This document shows positions 44,101 through 55,226 of a stretch of DNA of 64,000 nt, in pieces. The notes under the pieces are model-generated. The model saw only the letters and a list, made by a program, of their open reading frames with translations. It did no database searches and was not told the origin of the DNA. Numbering within the stretch: position 1 is the first letter of the stretch; each line of letters opens with the position of its first letter. A program made the position numbers and the translations under genes. Origin of the DNA: Clarkia xantiana subsp. parviflora (Eukaryota > Streptophyta > Magnoliopsida > Myrtales > Onagraceae); contig JAPTYO010000012.1 of the NCBI GenBank assembly GCA_036873135.1, forward strand, positions 6,270,090 through 6,334,089, in the 5' to 3' direction.

Positions 44101-46688
44101 ATCACTTCATTTACAATTAGATGTGTTGCGTTAGCCCTAGGTCAACAGACAACACATCATGAATTAGCTTCTGCTCCGACAAGTTTTGCTGCCTTGCCGC
44201 CCTGTTGAGGATCTCAAGTGATAGACGACTGAAGAAGTATTATTTAATTAAGTGAAACAATTAAATTATGTTTAATTTTGATTTCGTGTATGAAACAATG
44301 AATGTATGTTTAATTTAGATTTATTGTATGAAACAATTGTGTTTTATTAGTTTGAATGGTTATGATTAAATGGTTTGATCGTGATGAAAAACCATAATTA
44401 TAGTACGAAGAACCATAACTGCAATAGTTATGATATAAGTAAAAAAAAATGGTATGATTATGATATTAGCAGTACCCTTACCGTAACATAACCATCGCCA
44501 GCCATACTCCATCTTCCCTTTTCCAGTTTAGTGTTCTTCACAAGAGTAATTTCAAAATTCTCTCTCTCGTCCATTTTAAAGTATCCATTTTAGGAGATTT
44601 TCAATCCAACTCATTTGGATTAATTCGACGACCAATGAACTACTCACAGACGAAACTCCATCAGTAATTTATTTATTATTATCGAATCTAAACTTCTCAT
44701 TTGCCGTATCTGACATTGCTCTCATATGTTATTTTCATGTTTCTAGTTACTTCGTCGTATCTAATAATCGTCAGATCTATATCTACTCTTTACAATTGGC
44801 TGATTAGTTTCCTGGTCACCATGTTTGTTTCATGTTTCTGTTGTTACCGAATCCTCTCTGCCAAATTTCAATTTACTTTCAGTCGTCTCCACCAACTATA
44901 AACTTGATGGTGTCGCTGCCTGAGACTACACATGAGCTTTAATTGTGATTTTGTCCACTACTTTATACTATCTACCACTTTCAGCGGGAACCAAATTCTA
45001 CATAATCATACCAACTTTCAAACAACTAAGATTAACTGATCTCACCGTTCGGACTTGGATGCGGTTTCAGTTGTATCCAACCATTTTAAACTACTTCTCA
45101 ATTATCGAGAGAAACTGGAATTTTCTTCGGCACCCCTAAAGTGCGCTAGTTACCAGATGTTCCTCGTTTCTGAATGCATCGGTAGCTTGGCCTTTGGCCT
45201 TGACTACCTCAGAGGAAGCTCAACCAAATTCGACCCCCTCATGTGGTTTTTCTTGTTTGTTAATTGGATTATCTGTTATTTTATCGTATTTTGTACAATT
45301 TCTGGTATCATTTTTCGTGCACGGCTACTGCTAGTTAGATCATCTTTAAAGAAGTCTCAATTTTTCTTCATGGTTTTAATCGTTCCGCTGAATAAGATAT
45401 GGTCCTCCTCACCAAGCTCGTGTCTTTTGTTTGAGTTCTTTATTGTTGTTAAACTGATCTTCTTACTTACGTATTACTGTTTGTGTCTTACTTTGTTGTT
45501 CTGAGTATTTCAGTTATGCTAGCAGTTACATTGTTTATACAGGCACTTAGATTCATCCAAAGATCTTGTTATAACTGTTTTTTCCCTTAGTTATGTAATC
45601 GCTATTATTATTTTTTAAATAATACCGACTTTACTTTAAAAAAGAATTGTATAATATAATAAATATTTATTAGTATTACGTTTACGAAACTAACAAAAGT
45701 TTAAAGATTAAATTGGGACCAGAAAGTATCACGCTTTTCACTTTTGTCCACTCTAGAAAGTTTGAAGAAGTCAAACGGTTTTCCATGTATTATTCATCGT
45801 TATTCAATTTACTGATTATTTCGTGTATCGACGATATCGCCGGAGGTGGATTATAATTCTTAACAAAATGAATTTACTGCGAAGGTGGGTAAATAATATT
45901 ATCAATCATGAATCCTCGTGTTGGAGGAGGAGGTGGGTAAGACGGGTCAACTTCATCTGTACATGATGGTGTCGTCATAGCGGACCTAAGTTCACACATT
46001 AAACTGAGTCTTACTAGTTCCGATCGTGCAATTCTGAATATATTCAGCTAATCGATTGATGTCTTTGTCGCAATTTTTCATTTGACATCAATGCTCACCA
46101 ATCATTAGTATCATCTTTTGCAGAACCATCAGTATTCTCAAAATGGTGGCTAATCTCCATTCTCCACTAGAGCGGTCGAATTTTCTTTATAAGCCTTCAT
46201 AATCTCCACTAACTGATCGTGTCTCAAATTCAAGGAGCCCACTCGAACTTTCCGATGAGCCTCTATTGTCGTATCAACCACATTCATCATTTGATGCGGC
46301 TTCAGCTACACTAGCGGTAGCTGATGAGCTTGTTAAACGATGAAACGAATGTTAATATTCTAAATACTAGGTTCGATAAACGAGAATACCCATCCCACTT
46401 GAGTGATCCCGGCGAGACCGAGATGCACGACGCAGTTGCTGCCTCCATCAATCAAACTTATTAGAAATAATTAGTAGTTATTAATGGGTAACATGGTAAT
46501 TACCGGTTACAGAACATAAGAACTTTTATTATATTTTGTATCATCCAATGTATCGTGAATGGTGTATTTAAATCTAGCTGATAAGATTTTATGTAGTTTG
46601 AATTTTGAATTTATTTATATTCTTTTCCATATATAGTTTATTATTTTATTGTATCAAACGTGTCAACGGAGAAAAATAATATGTACCT
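41102..46688. other. Intergenic region without a firm gene
   Basis: 5.6 kb, AT-rich. I looked for conserved domains in short frames (41665-41856, 42925-43035, 43133-43351, 45055-45504) and found none I can defend, apart from the weak candidate listed next. Around 43700-44470 the words atggttatgat and ccataac recur in both orientations, with TA microsatellites at 43872-43922, which suggests a decayed miniature transposon. A duplicated phrase (gctaaattt…agtatatgac) occurs at 43340-43370 and 43395-43430. Confidence 0.4.
41665..41856 (+). pseudogene. Possible small organelle-targeted protein fragment
   Basis: ATG at 41665 opens MRFRSLRSIIQPLASHSF, Arg/Ser-rich and without acidic residues, then RCRTPPFTGLLSLLGCCPI, with a stop after 63 codons. 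The layout recalls small plant mitochondrial proteins of the NFD6-like group (presequence, then a LG..SLLPLH-type segment), with the conserved part garbled. It could equally be chance. I do not claim a functional gene. Confidence 0.22.
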
Positions 46689-47443
46689 TGATGGATATGT
46701 ATCCAATTCGGGTTCGTATTTATATTTCGGGCCTCGTAAACACGTCAAAATTACATCTCGACTTGAAAAACGTCTCCAAAGGGTCAAAACGGTCCGGAAG
46801 CGTGTTACGCGCGTCCGGACCGGACCTCCGAATTGCATTTGCAACCCGGACCTCCGGGTTGCAGCAACCCGGACGTCCGGATTGCATTACGGGTATTGTG
46901 CGATTACCGTTACGTGTAGAGAAGTCAAGTTCGCGCATTACCAATATGGATGACGGTTACCGCTTGCTTTTGAACCGTCATCAAACCGCTTTAAAACCGG
47001 GTCCGGTCCCAAGGAAGCCTATAAATAGGAGGCCTTGGCCACCCATTTTCACACATCCTCTCATTTGCCCAACTTTGGTATTTTGAGCTCTGACTTCTCT
47101 CTAGAAATATTTTCTCTCTCTAGAATTACCCTTTTAGCTCTATAGTGACTTAAGCTTCGGAGAGGGCTCCGCTAGCACCACCCCCCCCCTCTCCGTGCTA
47201 GCACCGGTCCTTTGTGCAGGAATCGACGCCCAGACGTTCGGACTTGTGCACAGATCACCGCCTTCCGAGACTCAGATGTCCCCTTGAGAGACAACCACGC
47301 TTTGAGACACAGACCTTTTCGGGACTCAACCGAACACTCGTCAGTGGCACAAACCTCTTTCAGACGAAGGGTTACAGCCCGAAAACCCGCTCATCCATAC
47401 GAACAGACGCGTCCCCACGACCCAGTTCATCCAGGACGCAACA
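46689..47443 (+). repeat. 5' LTR of element C
   Basis: 755 bp, TGATGGATATG…GACGCAACA. TATAAATA at about 47021, then the conserved aagcttcggagaggg with ccctctccg downstream and tgtgcagg near 47213. Repeated ccggacctccgg-type words lie at 46815-46880 in U3. Clearly related to 51167-51993 (inverse orientation). Confidence 0.92.
47021..47027 (+). promoter_or_regulatory. LTR promoter TATA box of element C
   Basis: TATAAAT in agcctataaatagg, conserved in D's LTR (minus strand, near 51556). Expected start site for the genomic RNA about 30 bases on. Confidence 0.65.
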
Positions 47444-47461
47444 TTGGCGCCGTCTACGTGA
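47444..47461 (+). other. Primer-binding site of element C
   Basis: TTGGCGCCGTCTACGTGA directly after the LTR end. The first 11 bases match A, E and F; the 3' half differs (CTACGTG versus CTGTGGG), which would weaken pairing to the same tRNA. Confidence 0.7.
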
Positions 47462-47492
47462 TTCGAACAAGAAACTACCATAACGCAAAGTC

Positions 47493-50009
47493 ATGACGAG
47501 TGATCACAACGCTCTCACTAAGGCCAATCCGTCAAAAACCAGGAAGCGCTTTAGACGTCATAAAAGGTCCATAATGTCTCCCGTGCCAGCAAGCAGTGCC
47601 ATCCGCACAGCACGGCCCAAAATTTCCAGGCATCCACGTGATACATGGAGGCTTTGGAGTAGGAGGCGTAACATCATACGAAAGAGAAATATACGCTTCC
47701 CTGATGTTCCATGACCCCAAAGGCAGTCAGCAAGGAGATGTTGTCCTAGAAGACGCCATTGGCTTTTCTTCAGAAGACAAGACGCACATAACATTTCCGC
47801 ATAATGACGCCTTAGTCATAACCATGACAACCGACGGCATGTACATCAAGCGTATCTTGGTCGATGGAGGAAGTTCGCCCAACATCATCACAAAAGACGT
47901 CATCCTAGCTCTTGGGAGAAAGAAGGAAGTCAACATAATGAATTCACCCTTAGTGGGATTCATGGAAGATGCAAGTTACCCATTGGGGTCCATAACACTG
48001 CCAGTTATACTGGGAGAGGGCAACTCACGTCTCCAAAGTGTGGTAGTACAAAAACTTGACGCGTACAATGGTATCTTAGGATACGCAACCATGAATGCGT
48101 GGGGAATGGTGCCATCCACGGCACACCAGAAGATCAAATTCCCAACTGCAGCCGGAATTGGTGAAGTCAAAGGAGACCAACTGTTATCAAAGGATTGTTA
48201 TAATGTGGCAATCCAAAATAACGTCAAGCCAGACAAGGATGACATGCCCATCATTGATGATGATCCAAGAGAAGGCCGTGCCCGACCAGCCCCAGTAGAA
48301 GAGTTAAAACAAATAAAGATCGACGAGCCAGACATAATGGTCCAAATCGGAGCATCCCTGTCAGAAGATGAAGTGATAGAAATCACAGCACTCCTCAAAG
48401 AGTACAAAGAGCTATTCACATGGTCACCAAGCGATATGCCCGGAATAAGCGCAGACGTCATTCCCATAAGCTCAACATCAAGCCAGGAACTCGAGCAATA
48501 GCCCAGAAACTTCGACCCCTCGGGGGCAACAAGAAGCTGGCAATCAGAGAAGAAGTGGGAAAACTGCTTGACGCAGGATTCATTGAAGAATCAAGATACC
48601 AAACATGGGTGGCAAACCCGGTGTTGGTACCTAAATCAAGTGGCAAGTTAAGAATGTGCATCGATTACAGAGATCTCAACAACGCATGCCCCAAGGATTC
48701 ATATCCTCTTCCAAGAATCGACCAACTAGTCGATGCCATCGCCGGCCATGACTTAATGTCCGTAATGGATGCATACTTAGGATACAACCAGATCCCGATG
48801 TTCAAAGATGATGCACCGCATACTGCATTCTATGCAGATAGCGAAATATACAACTACACGGTGATGCCATTCGGCCTAATCAATGCGGGAGCAACATACC
48901 AGCGAATGGTCAATACCATCTTTGGCGATCTAATCGGAACCAAAATGGAGGCATACGTGGACGACATGGTCGTGAAGTCAACCAAAAGGCGCAACCATGT
49001 CGACGACCTGCGAGCAATCTTCAAAAGAATGCGCGAATATCAAGTCCGCCTAAATCCAACAAAATGCGCTTTCGGCGTACAATCAGGAAAAATCTTGGGA
49101 TTCATGGTGAGCCAGAGGGGGGATAGAAGCTAACCCAGAGAAGGTGAGGGCGATTGAAGAAATGGTGTCCCCAAGGAAACATAAGGAAGTCCAACAACTA
49201 AATGGCCGCCTAGCAGCCTTAAACAGATTCCTTGCCAGGATAGGCGACAAGGCACTCCCTTTCTTTGAAGTCTTGCGTGCAAACAAGAAGTTTGAATGGA
49301 CACCAGTGTGCGAAGAGGCCTTTCAGCAATTAAAACAACACTTGCGCACATTGCCAGCATTGGCAAAACCAATACAAGGCGAGCCCCTCTTCCTGTACAT
49401 ATCAGTGAGCAACACGGCAGTCAGCTCAGTTCTTGTCAAACAAAAAGGGACTACCCAACTCCCAGTATACTACGTAAACAAGCTACTCGCAAAGTACGAG
49501 ATAAACTACATGCCAATCGAGAAATACCTGTACGCGCTTATAATAGCAGCAAGGAAGCTGAGGCCATACTTCCACGCACACGAAGTAACAGTCTTAACAG
49601 ACCAACCCCTGAAGCACATCCTGTCAAAGCCAAACATGTCGGGAAAGCTAACAAAGTGGTCGGTGGAGTTCAGTGAATTCCGCATTCACTTTGCTCCTCG
49701 AACGGCGATCAAGGGGCAAGCATTGGCAGACTTCATTGCAGAATTCACCGGGATAACACCCGACACAGATGCCCAAGTCGGACCTCAACAAATGGAAGAA
49801 CATACCGAAGTATGGCAAATGTACACCGACGGATCTTCAAATGTAGGAGGATCAGGTGCCGGATTCCTCCTAATACCTCCCGATGGATCTAATCCGTTGA
49901 AGTATGCTCTAAACTTAACATTTAGAGCAACAAACAACGAGGCGGAGTACGAGGCATTGATAACTGGCTTAAGAATTGCAAAAGGTGTTGGAGTTAAACA
50001 TCTACGAGT
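47493..50009 (+). pseudogene. Protease, RT and RNase H of element C
   Basis: A short basic frame from ATG 47493 (MTSDHNALTKANPSKTRK…) shifts near 47600 into FPGIHVIHGGFGVGG, the post-gag block. Protease RILVDGGSSPNII. The frame shifts near 48462 (one base short before SHKLNIKPG-equivalent residues). RT: SRYQTWVANPVLVPK, MCIDYRDLNNACPKD, MDAYLGYNQI, EAYVDDMVVKS. One extra G in a G-run near 49120 shifts again after MVSQRG. The first RNase H (LYISVSNTAVSSVL, LTDQPLKHIL) again lacks the first catalytic Asp. The second begins YTDGSSNVGGSGAG…NNEAEYEAL and is cut at 50009 (KHLRV) by element E. Zinc knuckle and capsid are absent. Confidence 0.9.
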
Positions 50010-50720
50010 TGATGGGTTCGACTACAGCCGTTAGGCCCTTTAACGGTGAGGAAACGGCAAATAGGCCCGGTGGGCCCTAAACGAAGGCCAAGACAAAGGA
50101 TCCCGACGAAGGGAGCCCGAGGATGAGAGGTCCCGACAGAGTCAGACCTGATAAGAGAGCTGAACGCTCCCGACGAGATGCCTCTGAGTAGGCCCCGATG
50201 ACGAATCCCTGAGAACAATAGGCCCTGTCACGATGACGAGGGGCCCCGAGCGGTGACACAACGAGATAACTCTGGAGTCCCCGATGTTAGTCGGGACTCG
50301 CTATCAGAGGATAAGGCCGGGATACGCGGGGCGTGGCTGAGATACGCAGAACGTGGCTAAGATACACGGAGCGTGGCCGAGATACGCGGGGCGTGGCCGA
50401 GATAAGCGAGATCATGGCCTAGATAGGCGGGATCACACCTGAGATACGCGGGATACGGGCTAACCCCCCCCCCCCCAACGGTTCACCAGGTAACTGAGGT
50501 ATCTCTTCGCCTATAAAAGGGCAGGAGGTCACCTCAGATCACTGACGTTGAGATACATTACTTGAGATTACTGCTTGCCAGTCCGTACGAGATACTCATT
50601 TAAGCATCGGAGAGGGATTCTGGGTCACCGCCCGGTCTATCCCCTCTTGCAGGATTGCGTGGAGCGAAGGAGCTAGGATCGCCGTCAAAGATCATACCGG
50701 AGTTCCACCGTGATCCAACA
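50010..50720 (+). repeat. 5' LTR of element E
   Basis: 711 bp, colinear with B's LTRs, including the 20-bp U3 repeats, tataaaagggc at 50512 and the aagcatcggagaggg block. A C-run of about 12 at 50465-50477 is longer than in B. It lacks about nine bases (…gatggccca…) near 50090 relative to B. Confidence 0.93.
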
Positions 50721-50756
50721 TTGGCGCCGTCTGTGGGAATCAAACAAAAAGCTGAT

Positions 50757-51166
50757 ATGCCTTCTACTCGTTCAATGACGGCTGGCAAGCAAAGAAGGCA
50801 AGGACAATCTGGTGGTTCTCGTCACCCCGCTGCGACAACTCTGAATTCACTACCAGAACAGGAGGAAAACCAGAACCATCCCGCTGCTGAGCTCTCCCAG
50901 ACAGGGGGGCATAATGAAGGTCCCGAAGAGATTGCCGCTCAGCACCAAGGCAATAGAGAGCAGGAGGCTCCCCCAGCTACGGACCTGACAAGAGCTGTGG
51001 CAGAAGCCATGCCTATGTTTTTGGCAGCCGTGGAGGCTCTCTTGGATCGGAGAGAGGCTGCGAGGAGGCAGGAGGAGATGCCCCCGTTAGAAGAAGCGCC
51101 CCTACCAACAGAGGTTCGGAACGTACGGGAGGCTCCGCCCCGAGGCCAGGACAGGAGTAGGGTGTC
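50757..51166 (+). pseudogene. N-terminal gag fragment of element E
   Basis: ATG at 50757, MPSTRSMTAGKQRRQGQSGG, colinear with B gag for about 137 codons and open to the D junction. It keeps a 27-base stretch (gaacgtacgggaggctccgc… at 51118-51144) of which B retains only five bases, showing the ancestral reading. The fragment ends in GQDRSRV where D's LTR starts. Confidence 0.88.
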
Positions 51167-51993
51167 TGTTGCGTCCAGGACGAACGAGGTCACGAGGACG
51201 CGTCTGTGGTTGTGCGGGTGTGACCCTTCCGACGGAGGTTGTGACCCGGCAAGGTTGTGACCCGGCAAGGTTGTGACTCGGCGAGGTTGTGACCCGGCAA
51301 GGTTGTGACCCGGCAAGGTTGTGACTCGGCGAGGTTGTGCGTCTCGAGCGTCGGATCCTGCGCAAAGGACCAATGCTAGCACGGAGAGGGGGGGGGGGGT
51401 GGGTCTAGCGGAGCCCTCTCCGATGCCTAAGTTACTATAGTGGCAAAAGGGTAATTTCTAGAGAGAGAGAATTCTAGAGAGAAGTCAGAGCTCAAAATAC
51501 CAAAGTTGGGCAAATGAGAGAGTGAGTGAAAATGGGTGGCCAAGGTCTCCTATTTATAGGCTTCCTTGAGACCGGACCCGGTTTTATAGCGGTTTGACGA
51601 CGGTCCAAGAAAACAAGTGGGAACCGTTGTCCATATTGGTAATGCATGAACTTGACTTCTCTACACGTAACGGCGATCGCGAACACGGTAATCGCGGATA
51701 CGGCAATCGCGCAATACCCGTGGCGCAACCCGGACCTCGTCGAAATTGGGCAATTCGGCGAGGTCCGGATTGCCGTGCGATCCGGACCTCCGGATTGCGC
51801 AATCCGGAGGTCCGGATTGCACAATCTGGAGGTCCGGATAGCACAATCCGGATGTCCGGTCCGGTCACGCGTAAATGCGTTTCCGGACCGTTTTGACCCT
51901 TGGGAGACGTTTTTCCGAGACGAGATGTAATTTTTGACGTGTTTGCGAGGCCCGAAGCGTAAATACGAACCCGAATTGGACACTTATCCATCA
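51167..51993 (-). repeat. 3' LTR of element D
   Basis: 827 bp, plus-strand TGTTGCGTCC…ATCCATCA. Complement of C's LTR over most of its length. It is longer mainly because of a 16-bp repeat block (51238-51333). Minus-strand TATAAATA near 51556 and the cggagaggg/ccctctccg pair with a G12 run at 51381-51424. Confidence 0.92.
51238..51333. repeat. 16-bp tandem repeat inside D's LTR
   Basis: Six units of gttgtgacccggcaag, the third and sixth reading gttgtgactcggcgag, so the real period is 48 bp (two copies of a triplet). Absent from C's LTR, hence recent in D. Confidence 0.9.
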
Positions 51994-52007
51994 CTTGCCC
52001 CCGAGTC
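51994..52007 (-). other. Polypurine tract of element D
   Basis: Minus strand gactcgggggcaag against the LTR start TGATGG. Nearly the same as in A (gactcgggggcatg). It shows that 51167-51993 is a 3' LTR, not a 5' or solo LTR. Confidence 0.75.
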
Positions 52008-53452
52008 AAGTAACGGTTTAGAACCTTTCTTGACTCTATTTTAAGTTAGGATATTTGTCCAATTTGAGTTTGACGCTAACCTTTCGATTTTGATCGTTGG
52101 TCGGACGTAGGAATCTTGATTTCGTCCGTCGCTTGACTTTCCGGCCGAATGGCTCTATTTCCTATTATCATGGTTAGTGCAATAGGAAATGTATATGTGC
52201 GAATATGATTACTGTCGGGGACATGAGCAAATGGTAATGCACTTATGCAAGAATGCGTCTATCAACATGTATGCATGAATTAAGGACGTGGCAAGATCGT
52301 AATTACGCAATGCAAAAAATTGAAACCGTACGCTCCTAAAATGACTTAGTGATTTTCAAATCATGAATCATGCGATCGCGACATACGTGTATAGTAATGA
52401 ATTTGATACGTGCAATGTCAAGACATGCATAGGAGATTAGGAGTAGATAGTTTTTTAAAAAGAGAGGATAGAATGTACCGTAGGGGTTTAGACTTGAGTG
52501 TAGACAAGTTAACCCTTTAATCCTTATCAACAAAGCATCTCTTGGGATTTGCAAATACACACATCCCCAATTATCCTTCCAGCACCTTGGAAATTCATCA
52601 TTCTATCTCCTTTGCAGGTAATTCACTCACCCTTTCCCGAAATTGCTTTTGTGTTCAAAGTTCCTTCGCCGTCGGGGAGCTTAGATACGTTTTGACAGTT
52701 TCGAGTCTGATTTTTGGCTTGTTTTTGGAAGTTGACACCACCATTCGACTCGGCTCGTCGCAAGGATTCCAGTGCCACCTTCGGAGCCGCCAGAAGACCT
52801 CCCACGCGCCCTCACGCGCCGCCGCGAGTGGAGTGGCTTCGCCGGAGCGTGTGGCCCACGCGCCGCCTTCCCGGGCTCGCCTCGTTTCGGTCCACACCTT
52901 CCCGGAAACGTCTCGACGAGGGGAGTCCATTGGAATATCTTTCTTCATGTTTTGAGGTAGTTTGGAAACCCAATTTTAAGAGATAGCTTCGACTTGACTT
53001 TGGATGTTGCCGGATTGTTGTTCGTTTGAGCTATTTTTCGTTGTCGATGTATGGAACTGCTTGTTGATGCTTGTATGTTGAATAATTGCTGATTGATTGC
53101 CGTTACTATCGCCGTTAGTTCATGACTTAGACGATCTTCACTCCCGTAGGTAGTTGAGGTAGAATTCCCCGTTCGGACATAGTGCCCCCGTGTCTTTGTG
53201 TAAGAGTTTTGGTCGATATGCATAATTTTTTCTTCTTGGCGGGTTTTTTGGTTGACGGGGATTGCCCAATAACTTTAGGCATAGTCACTTGTTGTCTTGA
53301 CGCCTTAGAGAAAAATTTCCCTTAAGCGTTGCCACGTGTGATCCTTGGCGTTTGTCGCGTTAATCCCGCCGTTTGCATGATAGCTCCTTAAGACGTTAAT
53401 CCCTTTTTTGGTACGTACCCATTTTACTATGGGTGTGGAACTTGGCTACGTG
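52008..53452. other. Non-coding region between D's 3' LTR and its repeats
   Basis: In A this place holds the antisense gene. Here a plus-strand frame at 52542-52955 spans a possible acceptor (tcctttgcag, 52618) but shows no recognisable domain. I see no firm antisense gene. Confidence 0.35.
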
Positions 53453-53556
53453 CGTTGATGTTGATACGCGCGTTGATGTTGATACGCGCGTTGATGTTGA
53501 TATGCGCGTTGATGTTGATACGCGCGTTGATGTTGGTATGCGCGTTGATGGTTGAG
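53453..53556. repeat. 18-bp tandem repeat beside the 66-bp array
   Basis: About six units of cgcgttgatgttgatacg. The same word reappears on the far side of the array (59850-59880, gatacgcgcgttgatgttgat), so the 66-bp array seems to have expanded inside an older 18-bp repeat tract. Confidence 0.8.
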
Positions 53557-53699
53557 CGTCAGGAATAAACTGTTGGTTATCGCCTGCAAATATGCTAAAA
53601 CACTTAGAAAATATTTAAACGATATCTAATGTTTGTTACCATAGATGTCGTCGTATGAGCCTTGTCGATGAGCGTCGTAGGTGTGCTTAGGGGACATAG

Positions 53700-54778
53700 C
53701 TACTCGTTGTATGCAATCCATCTTTGTTGACATGTACGTGCGTACATAGAAATACTTAGAAAATATTCTCCCCTTATTGACATGCATCCTCGTCGACATG
53801 TATGTACGTACATGGAAACACTTAGAAAATATTTTCTCCTCGTCGACGTGCAACCTTGTCGACGTGCATGTACGTATATGGAAACACTTAGAAAATATTT
53901 TCTCCTTGTCGACGTGCATCCTCGTCGACATGTATGTACGTACATGGAAACACTTAGAAAATATTTTCTCCTCGTCGACGTGCATCCTCGTCGACATGTA
54001 TGTACGTACATGGAAACACTTAGAAAATATTTTCTCCTTGTCGACGTGCATCCTCGTCGACATGTATGTACGTACATGGAAACACTTAGAAAATATTTTC
54101 TCCTCGTCGACGTGCATCCTCGTCGACATGTATGTACGTACATGGAAATACTTAGAAAATATTTTCTCCTCGTCGACGTGCATCCTTGTCGACATGTTTG
54201 TACGTACATGGAAACACTTAGAAAATATTTTCTCCTTGTCGACGTGCATCCTCGTCGACATGTATGTACGTTCATGGAAACACTTAGAAAATATTTTCTC
54301 CTCGTCGACGTGCATCCTCGTCGACATGTATGTACGTACATGGAAACACTTAGAAAATATTTTCTCCTCGTCGACGTGCATCCTCGTCGACATGTATGTA
54401 CGTACATGGAAACACTTAGAAAATATTTTCTCCTTGTCGACGTGCATCCTCGTCGACATGTATGTACGTACATGGAAACACTTAGAAAATATTTTCTCCT
54501 CGTGGACGTGCATCCTCGTCGACATGTATGTACGTACATGGAAACACTTAGAAAATATTTTCTCCTTGTTGACATGCAACCTTGTCGACATGTATGTACG
54601 TACATGGAAATACTTAGAAAATATTTTCTCCTCGTCGACGTGCATCCTTGTCGACATGTTTGTACGTACATGGAAACACTTAGAAAATATTTTCTCCTTG
54701 TCGACGTGCATCCTCATCGACATGTATGTACGTTCATGGAAACACTTAGAAAATATTTTCTCCTCGTCGACGTGCATC
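53700..54778. repeat. 66-bp tandem array, left part (about 16 units)
   Basis: Period exactly 66 bp (cttagaaaat at 53755, 53821, 53887, 53953 and on). Each unit has a perfect 14-base palindrome AGAAAATATTTTCT, a perfect 12-base palindrome ATGTACGTACAT, and gtcgacgtgcatcctcgtcgac with two GTCGAC ends. Units differ by a few transitions (ctcgtc/cttgtc, aaaca/aaata). Since 66 is a multiple of three and stops are rare, four or more frames stay open for over 300 codons; these are not genes. Confidence 0.95.
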
Positions 54779-54941
54779 TAGGGATGGCAACGGGGCGGGT
54801 CGGGGCGGGTTTTCACCGCCCCGGACCCGCCCCGCGGGTCGGGTTTGAAGACCCGGCCCCGGGTACATAAGCCTCCCGGGGCGGGTCAGTCGGGACAAAA
54901 AATCCCGCGGGTCGACCCGCGGGGCCCCGACCCGAACGTGG

Positions 54942-54945
<4 letters not shown>

Positions 54946-54982
<37 letters not shown>
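54946..54982. repeat. T37 homopolymer in the hAT 3' region
   Basis: A run of 37 T. It lies downstream of the transposase stop (minus strand A-run), followed by ccaaatcc/acaccaaa repeats to about 55190. Length may vary between reads. Confidence 0.8.
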
Positions 54983-55226
54983 CCACCATAAAAACAGCAA
55001 ACACCAAATGTCCAAATCAAATACAAACATAACAACACCAAATCCACATCACCAAATCCAAATTCGAACACCAAATCAAACACAAACAACACAACACCAA
55101 ATCCACATCACCAAATCCAAACACCAAATTCAAACACCAAATCCAAATTACTAAATTCAAACACCAAATTCAAATCGAAATCCACTTATAGTTCACCATT
55201 GGAACATCACACTCCACATCTTCCAC

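Larger units (their letters stand above)
46689..50009 (+). mobile_element. Ty3/gypsy Tat-type element C, gag-less, 5' part only
   Basis: Plus-strand element with 5' LTR 46689-47443, PBS, a short frame, then protease, RT, RNase H and the start of the second RNase H, where element E interrupts at 50010. The remainder and 3' LTR lie past 64000. As in A, only about 190 bases separate the PBS from the HVIHGGFG block that normally follows gag. Left flank TACCT (46684-46688) should be one copy of the target duplication. Its LTR is the same family as D's. Confidence 0.9.
50010..51166 (+). mobile_element. Element E, same family as B, truncated by D
   Basis: 5' LTR 50010-50720, PBS TTGGCGCCGTCTGTGGGAA, then gag to 51166, where D's LTR begins. 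The rest must lie beyond D, past 64000. Left flank CGAGT (50005-50009) predicts the same five bases after E's 3' LTR. E is the better preserved copy of the family at the PBS and in early gag. Confidence 0.9.

Noticed and set aside
45055..45504. Hydrophobic 149-codon frame, possible membrane protein
   Set aside because: T-rich DNA yields Phe/Leu/Ile by composition; no start context, no family resemblance and no neighbouring exons.
45880..46480. Possible decayed transposase on the minus strand
   Set aside because: Some helix-like fragments appear, but stops are frequent and no motif of any transposase family could be placed.
46649..47086. Frames inside C's LTR
   Set aside because: They lie fully within an LTR that recurs at 51492-51983 in D; regulatory DNA, not genes.
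46689..51993. Reading C's and D's LTRs as the two LTRs of a single element
   Set aside because: They are in opposite orientation, and the sequence beside D's LTR end at 51993 is a polypurine tract facing outward, so they belong to two elements.
53626..54870. Open frames of over 300 codons on both strands
   Set aside because: They exist because the repeat unit is 66 bp, a multiple of three, with no stop in several frames. The 'proteins' are one 22-residue unit repeated, and frames are open in both directions.
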